64,000 nucleotides of DNA from Cristatella mucedo. Taxonomy: Eukaryota > Bryozoa > Phylactolaemata > Cristatellidae. The notes beneath the pieces were generated by a model. That model saw only the letters and a list, made by a program, of their open reading frames with translations. It had not been told where the DNA came from and made no database searches. The stretch is from positions 2,336,001-2,400,000 of the forward strand of contig WPIO01000042.1 in assembly GCA_009760855.2 (NCBI GenBank), written 5' to 3'. The stretch's first letter is position 1. Each line of letters begins with the position of its first letter. Below, in pieces: positions 35,228 to 64,000 of this stretch. A program made the position numbers and the translations under genes.

Positions 35228-35396
35228 GTGTTAATAATGATGTACTTGATAAAGCGCCCTCAGAGAACTTAATCTCTTTCTAGGCGCTTTACATTTGCTG
35301 CAAAGGGAAATGCAATTGAATGGTACGTAAAATCATGCCTTGAAAAACAAACAAAATGAATAACATGGTTAGGGGTGACATGCACAGGGTCAGTTC
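35228..35396 (-). mobile_element. L2-like LINE 3' UTR, minus strand
   Basis: GTACTTGATAAAGCGCCCTC, ATCTCTTTCTAGGCGCTTTA and GGTTAGGGGTGACATGCACA. Very similar to 24575-24720. It directly follows the 34.7-35.2 kb (GA)n tract. Confidence 0.82.
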
Positions 35397-36375
35397 GCTA
35401 CAGCTGGACCGCTTTACCGCTTTCGTGCGCTGGGCCGAACGCTGGGTGGCGTCGTAGGCAGTTAAGCACTCACTCACGCCGCCCGCCCTCGCCGCCCTCC
35501 CTCCGCGAGCCCGCTCGCTGTCTCACGGCTCCGAGGGAAAGCACTTGGAGTCGTGTCGGCATTCCTTCCGCCGCCGCCGCGCCGAGCCAAGGAGCCGAGC
35601 GCATCGGCGCCAGTTGCTCCGTCGCCCGGCTTCCAGCGCTCGCTCGCTCGTGCTGCGAGCGCTTCCTGGAAGCTCGCTGATTTCCTGACACGCCCGCTCT
35701 TTGCCCTCGGTTCTCGCGCCGGTGCGAAGTCGGCCGGCGCGGTCGGAAGCGCTGTCGGCTGCATGGGCGTTTTTTCTACCTTTTAAAGTCAGTCCCACGC
35801 TATACTCCTCTCGTCGACACCTGTCGCTCGCGACCGTCGGTCAAGTGCCGCCCAAGATGGCGGTCCAGCGAGAGCACGGAAAGTCGCGGCGCCCGCAATA
35901 GATAAATAGCTACGTTGTCTGGTCGCGGGGGGGGGGAGGGAGGGTTCGTGAGGGCGCGCGGGGGGGGGGGGGTTTAGAATGGAAGCGCGCGCTCGCCCCT
36001 TCTCTCGCTTCCATTCCTTCGCTCTCCCCCTGCTTGTCGTGCCTTTCGCTCTGCATCCACTACTCCAGATGACGATCTGTAACCTCCGTCTGTAACGCCG
36101 CTGAGGACTGCGTGGGTGCTACGCTGGGAAGTTTCTCGTGGCGCACTGAACGGCCAAGCGGCTTTCTAAGCGCATACGGTGGCCAACCGACTCAATCTCG
36201 CGAAACAATTTACAACGCTAAAAGCAGAGCTGGGAGGGCAGTCGAGGAAGCATGTAGCTAGTACCATGGAATTAGCAGCTCAGGACGGCTGGAAAAGATG
36301 TCTCGCAGTCGGCAGCACGGAAGTTATAGGCTTGACCCAAGGATTTAAGTGCTGGCATTATTCCACGGCCATATA
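35397..36375. promoter_or_regulatory. CpG island-like block with AAGATGGCGG site
   Basis: 35480-35900 is CpG-dense. CAAGATGGCGG at 35853-35863 matches the YY1 site common near animal promoters. G-rich runs at 35927-35972 could form G-quadruplexes. No gene start could be tied to it. Confidence 0.3.
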
Positions 36376-36456
36376 TAGGAATATATATATATATATATAT
36401 TCCTATATATTCCTATTCCTATATATTCATATTCCTATATATTCCATATATATTCC

Positions 36457-36516
<60 letters not shown>
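36376..36516. repeat. (TA)n with TATTCC-containing units
   Basis: TA tracts separated by CCTATATATTCC words; ends in about 55 nt of pure TA before the R2-like 3' UTR fragment. Confidence 0.95.
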
Positions 36517-36517
<1 letters not shown>

Positions 36518-36605
36518 GGGTAGCATGCTCGACCCGGCAGGACAGGGCACCACCGCCGGCTAATGTATATATACTAGTTAAAACCTTTTCTCGATAATTA
36601 ATGTA
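36511..36605 (+). mobile_element. 3' UTR fragment of the same R2-like element
   Basis: CGGGTAGCATGCTCGACCCG, then GGCTAATGTATATATACTAG and TTAAAAC match 4914-4980 (CGGGTAGCACCCGCGACCCC and the TATACTAGTTAAAA end). It is again preceded directly by a (TA)n tract. Confidence 0.6.
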
Positions 36606-38463
36606 TATATATATATATTATACTTAATTATATTATGCTTATTATACTTAACTTCGCAAGGAAAGACTTATTGAAGTCGAGACTCGACTTGCAAACGATT
36701 CGGTCAGCACGTCGGCGCGGATGATTAGCTGGCGACACAATTCGGCAGTCGGCGGTGCCGCCGTCGCGGTCGATGCTCGGGCGACCGTGACGTCAGCACC
36801 CGCGGCCGCTCGGCTAGGCTAGCGCCGCGAGCGTAGAGACGGCCGCATTTCGTGCCCGCATGGTCCTGACATGCGGCCGCATCTCTCTTCTGTCACTCGC
36901 TAAACTCGCATCCCTCGGAGACCCAGTACACGTGCGCTTACAACTGGGCAATCTCTCGCCGCACCCACTGACTACATTAGAAGCAAAATTGCACGCCCAA
37001 TCGCTTTCGGGAAGCATTTTCTCCCGTCGCACGACACGAAGCGTCCTTTGAGCGCGAGCGCTAATGCGCGCAGCAATACTCGGCGTCCTTCGGTATATAC
37101 GCTTTCTGTCCAGTCTATATGGAGTGACTGGAAATCGCTTTGTTCCATGTGCGGGCTCCGTAAGAATCCTTTATTGTTAGCATTGCTAATATAATCGAGA
37201 GCACTACCTACCGCGCATCGCTTCGTTCTCCGCGTGCGATGGATAGAAGCGAGATTGAATCCCACGCGTACGTCTCTGGGTCGTTCGAAAGTAGTGCCGC
37301 GTCTTGACCAAGACTACCCTCCTTCTCCTGCCTCCTCTCTCTGTCTCTCTCTGTCTCTCTCTCTCCACCCCCACCTACTTCGCGTCCAGCAGGAACCTCT
37401 GGGATAACCGAGGTACGGGGGGGGTGGGGGGGGCTCTGCAAATTTGAGATTGCCGTGCGGCAATTTCCTCACCGTGAGTCATACGGTAAGAGCGCGGCGG
37501 CGGTCTGCAGGCCAGTGCGCCTGCGGTCAGCGGGTAGGTGGGTTTCGTGCTGGGTGGGTGGGGGTGGTAGCCAAGTTGTAAAAGGAGAGAGATGGGGCGG
37601 CGGGGTTCGCGCGGTTACCGTCACGAGGCTAGCGTTCCCCCCCCCCACCGAAGGCCGGCGACCTGGCGGGCGGGCTTGTAAAACCGCAGCGACTGCTATC
37701 GAGTCTTCTCAATTTGCGGCCTTTGTGTCAATCGAGGCGGCAGCGCAAGCGGCTCGGTAAATACCGGAACCGCGTTAGGCCCGCGCTGTCCAATAGCGCT
37801 GCTGCATCTGCTCCGCGGTGTCAACAAAGGGCACGCCGCCGCCGCCGCCACCGCTGCCGCTGCCACATCGTTGAGACTGCTGCTGCTGCTGCGCGCGCTG
37901 GCGCGCGCGTTGGACGAGCGCGAGGGAGTTGCTCGCAGCGGCCGGTAAGCTCGCGCGCGCCCTGCGCTCGCTCTCGGCTCTCGCTCGCGCGGACGCTCCC
38001 AGCAGCCTCCACCGCTGGAGCTGCTGGTGTGAGGGATCTGCGACTCCCGCCGTCGTCGCCTGCGTACTGATGAGCCGTCTCGCCTCGTGTATCCGGCCCT
38101 TAGCCGGCGCTGGTCATCGCGACTCATTCGCCCCGCTCCCACCCCTCGCGCGACATCTGTAACCCCTCTTCCCTGCACTTTATTCGGAGCCTTCCCTGTC
38201 AGCTGCGATTGTCGTGCTTAAGCACGATTAGCACGCCTGCATTAGCTCCAGCTGCCTTGCCCCCACCCCATCCCCCCCCCGGTCGCGTGGTACTTTGGTC
38301 AGGCCGTGCTGTTTGGTGCTCAAGACTCGGTGCGTGAGCCGGGTCACGGCCAGATCGTACGCGCCGGGTCGCGGCCAGATTTCACGGCGAGCAGGCTGGC
38401 GCCAGCGAAACCCGCCGAGAGGAGGTGGCGTCGTCGAAATAGGGCTGGCGTGGCGTTACCCCG
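36606..38463. other. CpG-rich DNA, no supported gene
   Basis: Low-complexity (GCC)n/(GCT)n near 37830-37890. Frames are Arg/Ala/Ser-rich shadows. Confidence 0.35.
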
Positions 38464-38507
38464 ATTCTCTCTCTGTCTCTGTCTGTCTCTGTCTGTCTCT
38501 GTCTGTC

Positions 38508-38584
<77 letters not shown>

Positions 38585-38751
38585 TCTGGCTCCCTCCTTT
38601 CTCTGTCTCTGTCTCCGTCTCTCTGTCTCTCTGTCTCTGTCTCTCTGTCTCTGTCTCTCTGTCTCTCTCTCTCTGGCTCTCTCCCTCCTTTCTCTGTCTC
38701 TGTCTCTCTGTCTCTCTCTCTGTCTCTGTCTCTCTGTCTCTCTCTCGGTCA
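38464..38751. repeat. CT/GTCT compound microsatellite
   Basis: CTCTGTCT and (GTCT)n units, about 290 nt, pyrimidine-rich on the + strand apart from the scattered Gs. Confidence 0.95.
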
Positions 38752-38754
38752 CGT

Positions 38755-39557
38755 GATTGGATGCGAAACGTGTACGCTAGCCGAGCTCGGGGCTTCGCCC
38801 CAGCTGCTCGCAGGCTGTATGTAAGCTTGAATGTCGGCTGACGGTCGATGCGGCGAGCAGCAGCTGTCTCTGCCGAGAATCTAGCGTGTTGATCTTTATT
38901 GCCTCCATTTACGAGGGCGACAATGGCGCCGCCGAGCTGCCGGTCGCGGTGCATTTAAATAGCCGCCCTCCGCCGACACTACTTAGACCACCTTCATTGT
39001 CTGTTTTCTTTTGTGTTTCTGTATGGTCCTCAAGCGCCGAGGCTTCGTCATATAGTGCTTTTGAAATGTAACTCAAACTATCTCGGAAGCCATTTCCAGG
39101 AGGTGCTACATTTTGGGTTGCTGCTCTTGCTGCAATTGCCAAGTGGAGAGCCGACTCGAGGCTGCGTTATGCTAGTGCCTGAGCAGTCGTGAGGGAGGCG
39201 ATTTATTCTGCTTTCGCGACCGCAGCAGCTACCGGTCAGCTTGCAATACCAGATATTGGCTGCTGCCGATATATGGCCTCCCAGGGTGTATGATCTGCTT
39301 TGGCATGTTGGAATTGCCTCCTTGGGAACAAGTAGGGCAGTTGGTAGGGGCCTCACGTCGGAGCGAATTTCGGAATCGACGATGTATTGCTTCCTGATCA
39401 TCCCTTCTGTCATTTGTCAAGAGGCCGTCCCTGCCTCTGATTGCTTGGTTCTTCAGCTGGCTATGCAGGGGTTTACAACGTATTAACAAAGGCAGCCACA
39501 TAGTACCATCCCAAAATCCATTTGTGCAACTTATTTCTTTGATCTACCACAGCAAAA
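38755..39557. other. Unclassified, possibly old element
   Basis: Overlapping frames on both strands around 39078-39501 lack known domains. On the minus strand fragments such as AAATQNVAPPGNGFRDSLSY suggest a decayed coding repeat. Confidence 0.25.
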
Positions 39558-39652
39558 AATGTCTTGTTTATATAGTGCCTTTAGAGAACTGAATCTCTAG
39601 CCACTTGCTTTACGTATGCCGCATGGCTAGAGCCCATGATTCTGTTAGTTAA
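39558..39652 (-). mobile_element. SINE family B fragment, minus strand
   Basis: Reverse tail TATAGTGCCTTTAGAGAACT then GAATCTCTAGCCACTTGC and a decayed B box (GGCTAGAGCCC). Confidence 0.55.
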
Positions 39653-40077
39653 AGATGAGCTCCTTACCTCGGGGGCAAACCAGGGCCAAGACTTGGACAT
39701 ACAGCAAACAAATTGCCATGAACGATTTTTACTGCCAGGTGACCGATCCAATCAGTGCGGTCTTGTTTTAGGGGTATCTTATCCGTTGGAGTGGACAGCT
39801 GGCTGGGTGTTGATCCGTGCTCAGTTAAGCAGGGATCGTGGCGTTGACGCTTCTCACAGCAGTATTAACTTATTGAGGGTTAGACCTGGTTCATTTTGCC
39901 GATGGCCCAGCTTAGGTGTCTAGACCACTGGTGTCTGGTTAGAGCCCTATCGTCAATCGTTTGCTTCACCCAGATGTCATGCCAGTCCTGCCGCGCGAAA
40001 CTGGTTGCTCCATCTTTGCTTTTATACAAGTTAATTTCTTTCCATACTCTTCTATCCATATTCCAGTGCATATGAAT

Positions 40078-40152
40078 AATAATGGTTGTTTGTATAGCAC
40101 CCTAAGAGAACTTGAATCTTTATCCAGGTGCTTTACAGCTCCCTGCAAGGTT
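40078..40152 (-). mobile_element. LINE/SINE-B 3' tail fragment, minus strand
   Basis: TATAGCACCCTAAGAGAACT and ATCCAGGTGCTTTAC in reverse match the shared hairpin tail. It abuts a SINE-A copy. Confidence 0.55.
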
Positions 40153-40312
40153 AAAGGTTAGCTGATTTAGCAGCCTCATTTATATATAGGGGCAGAAAAG
40201 CCTTTGTGGCTGTCACCGTCTCCTGCAGTGGACAATAAAGGATCGCCCACTTCAGGACTCGAACCCACTTTCCCCGGTCTCGAAGACCGAGCACCTTATC
40301 TCCTGAACGACG
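40153..40312 (-). mobile_element. SINE family A variant, minus strand
   Basis: Reverse orientation: GGTTAGCTGATTTAGCAGCC through GACAATAAAGGATCGCCCAC to a B box (GGACTCGAACCC, reverse) and a palindromic TCTCGAAGACCGA. It directly follows a SINE-B/LINE tail at 40078. Confidence 0.7.
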
Positions 40313-40384
40313 ATCCAGGGGCTCCAGGGAATCAATAACCGCACGGTTAGGGACAAGCTCGGTATGGAGCATACAAGAGCAAAT

Positions 40385-40800
40385 ATGACAATGCTTGAGG
40401 TGTCCTATGAGTAGGAGTTCGGTTATATCATCTTTTAGTTCCGAGGGTTGAAACGACAGATACGGCTGGGTATCGTCAGCATAGAAATGATATCAGAATC
40501 TATGGGTGCAAACAGCTTTTCCCCGGAGGCTCAGCATGTATGGACAACAGCAGAAATGTATGAAGAACGGACCCACGTGGGATTTCACAGGTGAATGGCT
40601 GCTGGATGGGACTTGACCACGGCACGGCACGGCACGGATTAGACACCTCCGGAAAAGTAGATTTAAACCTTTGAACCAGTGCCTCATCGTTGTTCTCCAT
40701 CATTCAAGTATGATATCATGATCAATAGTGTAGAACAAAGCTTATAGCTCTGGCATCATCTTAGATGACAGATCGGATGAGCCGAGTTTTGCACTGCTTG
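40385..40800 (-). mobile_element. Diverged L2/CR1-like reverse transcriptase relic, minus strand
   Basis: The minus strand gives FYADDTQPYLSFQPSELKDD near 40430-40490, preceded by a broken GKLFAPIDSD-like stretch. It is clearly an RT box 5 region but differs from the 55513 family (ADD against VDD), so it is an older or separate lineage. Confidence 0.6.
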
Positions 40801-41054
40801 CACCTCATAAACTATGATGTCCAGTCTGCCATTTTTTGTTTATGACAGCTGAGGATTTTTGTGGGCAGTGAAAAATGAATGAACCGAGCGAATTGGTCGG
40901 CATTCCTTACAAGCAGGCAGAATGGACTCACGGATAAAAGAGGGGGGAGGCTTTGCTGGTTCTGAATTTGAACGTTGGCCATGGTGCTTCGTATGCCTAA
41001 GCAGATAGGTGAAGCAGATGAGTTACAATTGCCACGGGGGCTGATTGCTTTGGA

Positions 41055-41900
41055 TCGAAATTTAGGTGTCATGTTCCAAAGCGACCTCTCGTTAGACGAC
41101 CACATCAGCTCCACAATCAAGTCTGCCTACTTTCAGCTTCATAGCATTGCTAAAATTTGGGCTTGTTTGGATAAGGATACAACGTCCAAGTTGGTCCATG
41201 CATTCGTGACATCTTGTCTCGACTCCTGTAACTCACTGCTTACTGACCTACCGGCATGTGCGATCAGGCGATTGCAGCTGGTGGAAAACTCCGCGGCCAG
41301 GCTTGTCTGTCGTGAGCGTCGCAGTTGCCATATCACACCACTTCTCGCCGACCTGCACTGGCTTCCAGTCAAGCAACAGATTGACTTCAAGGTTTTGTCG
41401 TTCACTTTTACGTCACTTAATTCTTTGGCTCCAGCCTATCTCTCAGATCTACTCCTCGACCAGGCCAAGCATCATACCACCCGCTTTTCGAAATCTAACA
41501 GATTACCAATACCTCGTACAAACCTCAAATCCTTTGGAGACCGTGCAATTAGTTCGTATGCTCCCAAAGCCTGGAACTCCCTCCCGACTTGCGTCAGAAC
41601 ATCCCTTGACTGGACCACATTTAAAAAGAACAAAACACCTATTTAGTAGGACAGCATTTAGTGGGTCCCTGTGATTCGTCCTTGATGTGCTTATGCGTGC
41701 TGACACTGTGCATGCTGCCACTAACCACATTTGCATGCTGACCCTGTGCATGTCACCCCTAACCATGTTATTCATGTTGTTTATCAAGCATGCTATTACT
41801 CACCATTCAATAGCGTTTCCCTTTGCAGCGCATTTAAAGCGCCTAGAAAGAGATTGAGTTCTCTGAGGGCGCTTTATCAAGTACATTGTTGTTATTATTA
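41055..41900 (+). mobile_element. L2-like LINE copy, C-terminal RT region and 3' UTR
   Basis: Open from about 40975 to 41646. It reads NLGVMFQSDLSLDDHIS, SKLVHAFVTSCLDSCNSLLT, RSCHITPLLADLHWLPVKQQ and ends SLPTCVRTSLDWTTFKKN. It lacks the YVDD block (5'-truncated). The 3' UTR and AGCGCCTAGAAAGAGATTGA tail are followed by GTTATTATTATG. It is the best preserved of the C-terminal ends. Confidence 0.88.
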
Positions 41901-42035
41901 TGACGGATTATGGCACGCATGTTATTTTCCCAGTGCTATGAATACGTGGTAATAATTCTAGATTGATTAATAAGCCTAACTTGAAATCCAAAAGTCGATA
42001 GTCTTGTCGACGGTATGCTTGTCCTGATAAGCTGA

Positions 42036-42114
42036 TAAATCCCTCCTCTCTTTCTTTCTCTCTCCTTTCTCTCTGGCTCTCTCCCTCCTTTCTCTGTCTG
42101 TCTCTCTGGCTCTG

Positions 42115-42145
<31 letters not shown>

Positions 42146-42172
42146 TGTGTCTGTCTGTCTCTCTCACCCCTA
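42036..42172. repeat. CT-rich then (TG)n microsatellite
   Basis: CTCTCTTTCTTTCTC-type tract followed by (GT)n of about 27 nt and GTCTGTCTCTCTC. Confidence 0.9.
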
Positions 42173-42599
42173 TTGAATCCATATATCGCGTAGCATCGAA
42201 GTATGTGGACGGAACCTGATGTTAACTAATCTTTCTTGTCAGGGAAGTGCCATCGTCTTCACGGCAGGGGCCCTCATTTTTAAAGAGAAAAACATTTACA
42301 CACGAGGCAGTGGTGCACTAGAATCCCCAGACCTTCACGAATGACCTGCCGATTACCTTATCTTATTACCGGATGGTGTAAGAGTGACCCAGGGGTGCCT
42401 ATCGAGCAACAACCGGTCGGCTGTACTTGGCACCGTTAGACCGACGACCTGGCCTTCTGCTTCGGCAGCAACGATTGACCTTTGGCATTAGCTTGGTGAC
42501 TATCAAGGGTCTGAGGAATGCACATCGGAGTGCAAGGCAGCTGTTGGGTTGCATTTTTTCGGCTGTAATGTTTTGATGATCACGGGAGTCTCTGAGCGA

Positions 42600-43302
42600 C
42601 TTTGACTCTCGTGCAACTGGCCGACTAGAGGCATCGTTCAGTTGTAGTTTGGTTCGTTCCGAATCCCCCCCAAGTCGTTGCTCAGGCTAATTAAGCTGGG
42701 CCTCGTGGAGTTGTGCGGATGCTGTGCTCTTCGAGCAGTAAGTGTTGGTCCGAGGGCACCTAGTCCGTGCTCGAGGTACGAGGTGCAAGCTGCCATGTGG
42801 TAGGCCGCTCATCTACTTGCCAGCGACTGTTCAGCTGTTTCTCACTGTGCAGTGTTGGCATGCAAATTCAGCTGTGCAAGTGCTTTGCTCGTAAATGCCC
42901 ACGGCCTCTGAGAGAATTAACTCGGCTGCTGCTGATGCTTCTGGCTGGCAGTGGGCGTAGCCCGGGTGCCACTTTTCGGATTGCTGTTGGAGCTGGATTT
43001 TTGTGCACTCGGCACACAGCGCAGGCAGGGAGCCCCTTCTTTTTTTGAGCTCCTGCCACGGCCGGCCGGTCATTGATTGTGGCTTCCAATCAATAGAGGG
43101 CGCTCAAGCCGCAATGGCCATCGTTTAAACGTATGTTTCAGGTTATCCGTTTGGGTGCCTGCTCGGTGAGTCGACCGGCAACGTCGGCCTGAGACGTTCT
43201 GTGCCGAGCAGTGACTCGGGGAGACTTGTTGCATCCAGGCCACCGCCGATCCACGTTCAGCCAGCCGCTGCTGCCGCTTCGCGCTGCTGCGGCTAGCGCT
43301 CA
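42600..43302 (+). promoter_or_regulatory. Presumed upstream/5' UTR region of the Atrophin-like gene
   Basis: The 700 bases before the exon 1 ATG are moderately GC-rich and contain no coding similarity that I recognise. Stops occur in frame just before the ATG (TAG at 43294). No clear TATA box or SINE was identified. Calling it promoter or 5' UTR is inference from position only; a first non-coding exon further upstream is equally possible. Confidence 0.3.
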
Positions 43303-62377
<19,075 letters not shown>

Positions 62378-63149
62378 GTAAGCCTCTGCTTGCCGTGTCG
62401 ACCATTCTGCTCGACAAACCTGCCGTGGTCCTCAGAGGTGTCTCAAGTGCATCACCAGTGGCTATGTATGCAGTGGTGGTATAATGGTGGCAGCCAGCAA
62501 CAGCTGGCTGCTGCTGTGGTTGTTTTGTCCAATGCTAGTTGCTTCAGGTCTCGCCTCCAACCACCGCGTGCATGCAGGTCTCTTGCCTCTCTCAAGCTGG
62601 CGTGCCAAACCCAAACTTGGGTATCACACTGTTGCACCTTGCAGGCGAGAAGCAGGCAGAAGGCACGTAGCAGCAACTGCCACTGTGACTAGCTGCATGC
62701 CGTCGGCGCACTCCGAAACTGACGCTGAAAGCCATTTCGTGACACTGCAGCCCTGCCTGTGCTTCCAGAAGCATCGCTAGCCCACTGCTTGCTGCCGTCA
62801 TTTTGCTTCTGGTCGCGCACTCACTCACTCACTCACCCTTCTTGTCATCTAGCCCTCGAACTCCAGCTATTTTCGACTTCAGTAGCCACGTCCAAAGGTG
62901 GCAAGGTTGGTCCGGGACGGCTGGCTAGCTATAAAGTGCCAGTCGAGCCAATCGTTGCTTTCTGGCTGAGCTCAGCCACCGGGTCTGGCCACCGCCCTCT
63001 GGCCTGAGATGGTCGATTGGCTAGAGCCGATCTGCCCTTTGCTCACCATTCGCCCTCCCCCCACGCACAGTCTCAAGGTCGACAGCAGAAAGCGCTCACA
63101 ACCAAACAGAGCAGGTGATGATGGCAACTGGGGTTGTAGAGCAAGCAAG

Positions 63150-63292
63150 CGAGTGTTCTCTCTCGCTCTTTCCCGTCTATCTCGCTTCTCTCTCCCTCTC
63201 CCCGTTTATCTCTCTGTCTCTGTCTGCCTGTCTCCATTTCTCTCTATCTCTCTCCCTGTCTGTCTGTCTCCGTTTCTCACTGTCTCTCTCGT
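63150..63292. repeat. CT/GTCT-rich tract in intron 5
   Basis: TCTCTCTGTCTC- and CTGTCTGTCTCC-type units, imperfect. Confidence 0.8.
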
Positions 63293-64000
63293 AGTCTAGT
63301 TTCAGCTGCCGGTGTCCCTGGGCTGAGAGGGCCGAGCTCTCACCTCCCCGTGAGCTCTTGCTCACGCGTGCACCCTCCTTTCCTGTGCCACGCTTCTCCT
63401 GCCACCCCCTAACTTGATGGGCTGACATGAGAGAGGACAAGTTTTCCTAGCTAGGAGGGCTGCAGGGTGATGGTGAGCACGTTTCCACTGTACGAGGACT
63501 CCAGAACAGCTTTACCAAAATCGCAATCGCCGATCCTTGCATCAAAACTGTCTGCTTCCCTGCTTCGCCGTGACTGCGCATTGCAGGTAGTGCGTCGAGA
63601 TTCGCTTTGACTACAACCTTCTCACTCAATTTTCCTTTGCTGCATTATCTTCATCTGATCGGTCAAGGCTGAGACCTGCTTTCGGAAACTTGGCTCCCCA
63701 GGGTTTTGTTCTAGCGGAGCCTTTAAGTAGAATGCACCTCAGGATAGTAGTCAAGTCGTGTTAGGAAAGGACCTTGCATACCGACATAGATCGTTTGTTG
63801 CCCTAACCATTGGCGCCTGTTTGCTGATCTAGAAATATGTGCCCCCTTGCTATGGTCAAACTGCAGTACCTTCCAGTCGAACTGCCGATGCAAGGCAATA
63901 TTCTTGCTCGGAATGAGAACGACGAATGAGATTTACGAAAGAACGACGAATGAGAACGCCCTCTTACGCTGCTTCTCCTGAACGTTTACGGCAGCAGTAG

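Noticed and set aside
39078-39501. Frames of 80-111 codons on both strands
   Set aside because: No domain recognised; the signal is compatible with an old repeat but too weak to classify.
62378-64000. Next Atrophin exon (rest of ELM2)
   Set aside because: Searched for an AKLPDLQP-like block after candidate AG sites, including 63865; none gave similarity.

Overview
The window looks like a repeat-dense nuclear segment of an animal genome. The reasons are coding exons with GT-AG introns and conserved phases, an L2-like LINE with many 5'-truncated copies, tRNA-derived SINEs, pogo-like and hAT-like DNA transposon relics, long (GA)n, (TG)n and (TA)n microsatellites, and CpG-dense islands. The element mix and the moderate-to-high GC suggest an invertebrate metazoan, but nothing here fixes the phylum. 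I see no bacterial operons, CRISPR arrays or viral genomes.

The best-supported gene is the 5' part of an Atrophin/RERE (Drosophila Grunge) orthologue on the + strand. Five coding exons were assembled by splice signals, matching phases and remembered similarity to human RERE: 43303-43732, 44984-45054, 59518-59614 (or -59626), 60199-60286 and 62224-62377. They encode 280 or 284 residues: an Ala/Ser-rich N-terminus with an AT-hook-like motif, a BAH domain, and the first residues of ELM2. The rest of ELM2, the SANT domain and the atrophin C-terminus must lie past base 64000. Intron 2 is 14.5 kb and carries an L2-like LINE copy, SINEs and microsatellites.

On the - strand, three phase-consistent exons (5534-5680, 5249-5429, 2590-2739) look like part of a coiled-coil protein gene that I do not recognise. 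Its 5' end probably lies in the CpG-rich 5700-7420 region.

Most of the rest is repeats. One L2-like LINE family (YVDD reverse transcriptase, (ATT)n tail) has about ten recognisable copies. SINE family A (tRNA-like head, palindromic anticodon region) has about eleven copies. SINE family B has a tRNA-like head joined to the LINE's 3' hairpin. Two identical, structurally complete tRNA-Glu(UUC) genes at 9106-9177 (-) and 10481-10552 (+) are each fused to a SINE-A head. The second lies inside a LINE copy, so the tRNA-SINE unit appears to have moved together. Other elements are an R2-like (restriction-like endonuclease) LINE 3' end, a deleted pogo-like element, a deleted hAT element, pogo-type MITEs and a possible solo LTR.

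Between about 14 kb and 43 kb no protein gene could be supported. That stretch alternates CpG-rich, low-complexity and repeat-derived sequence, with several unexplained structures: a 22-bp-stem GC hairpin at 29922-29969, a CATAAAC motif cluster, a tandem YY1/CRE-like site pair and a TCAAAGG cluster.
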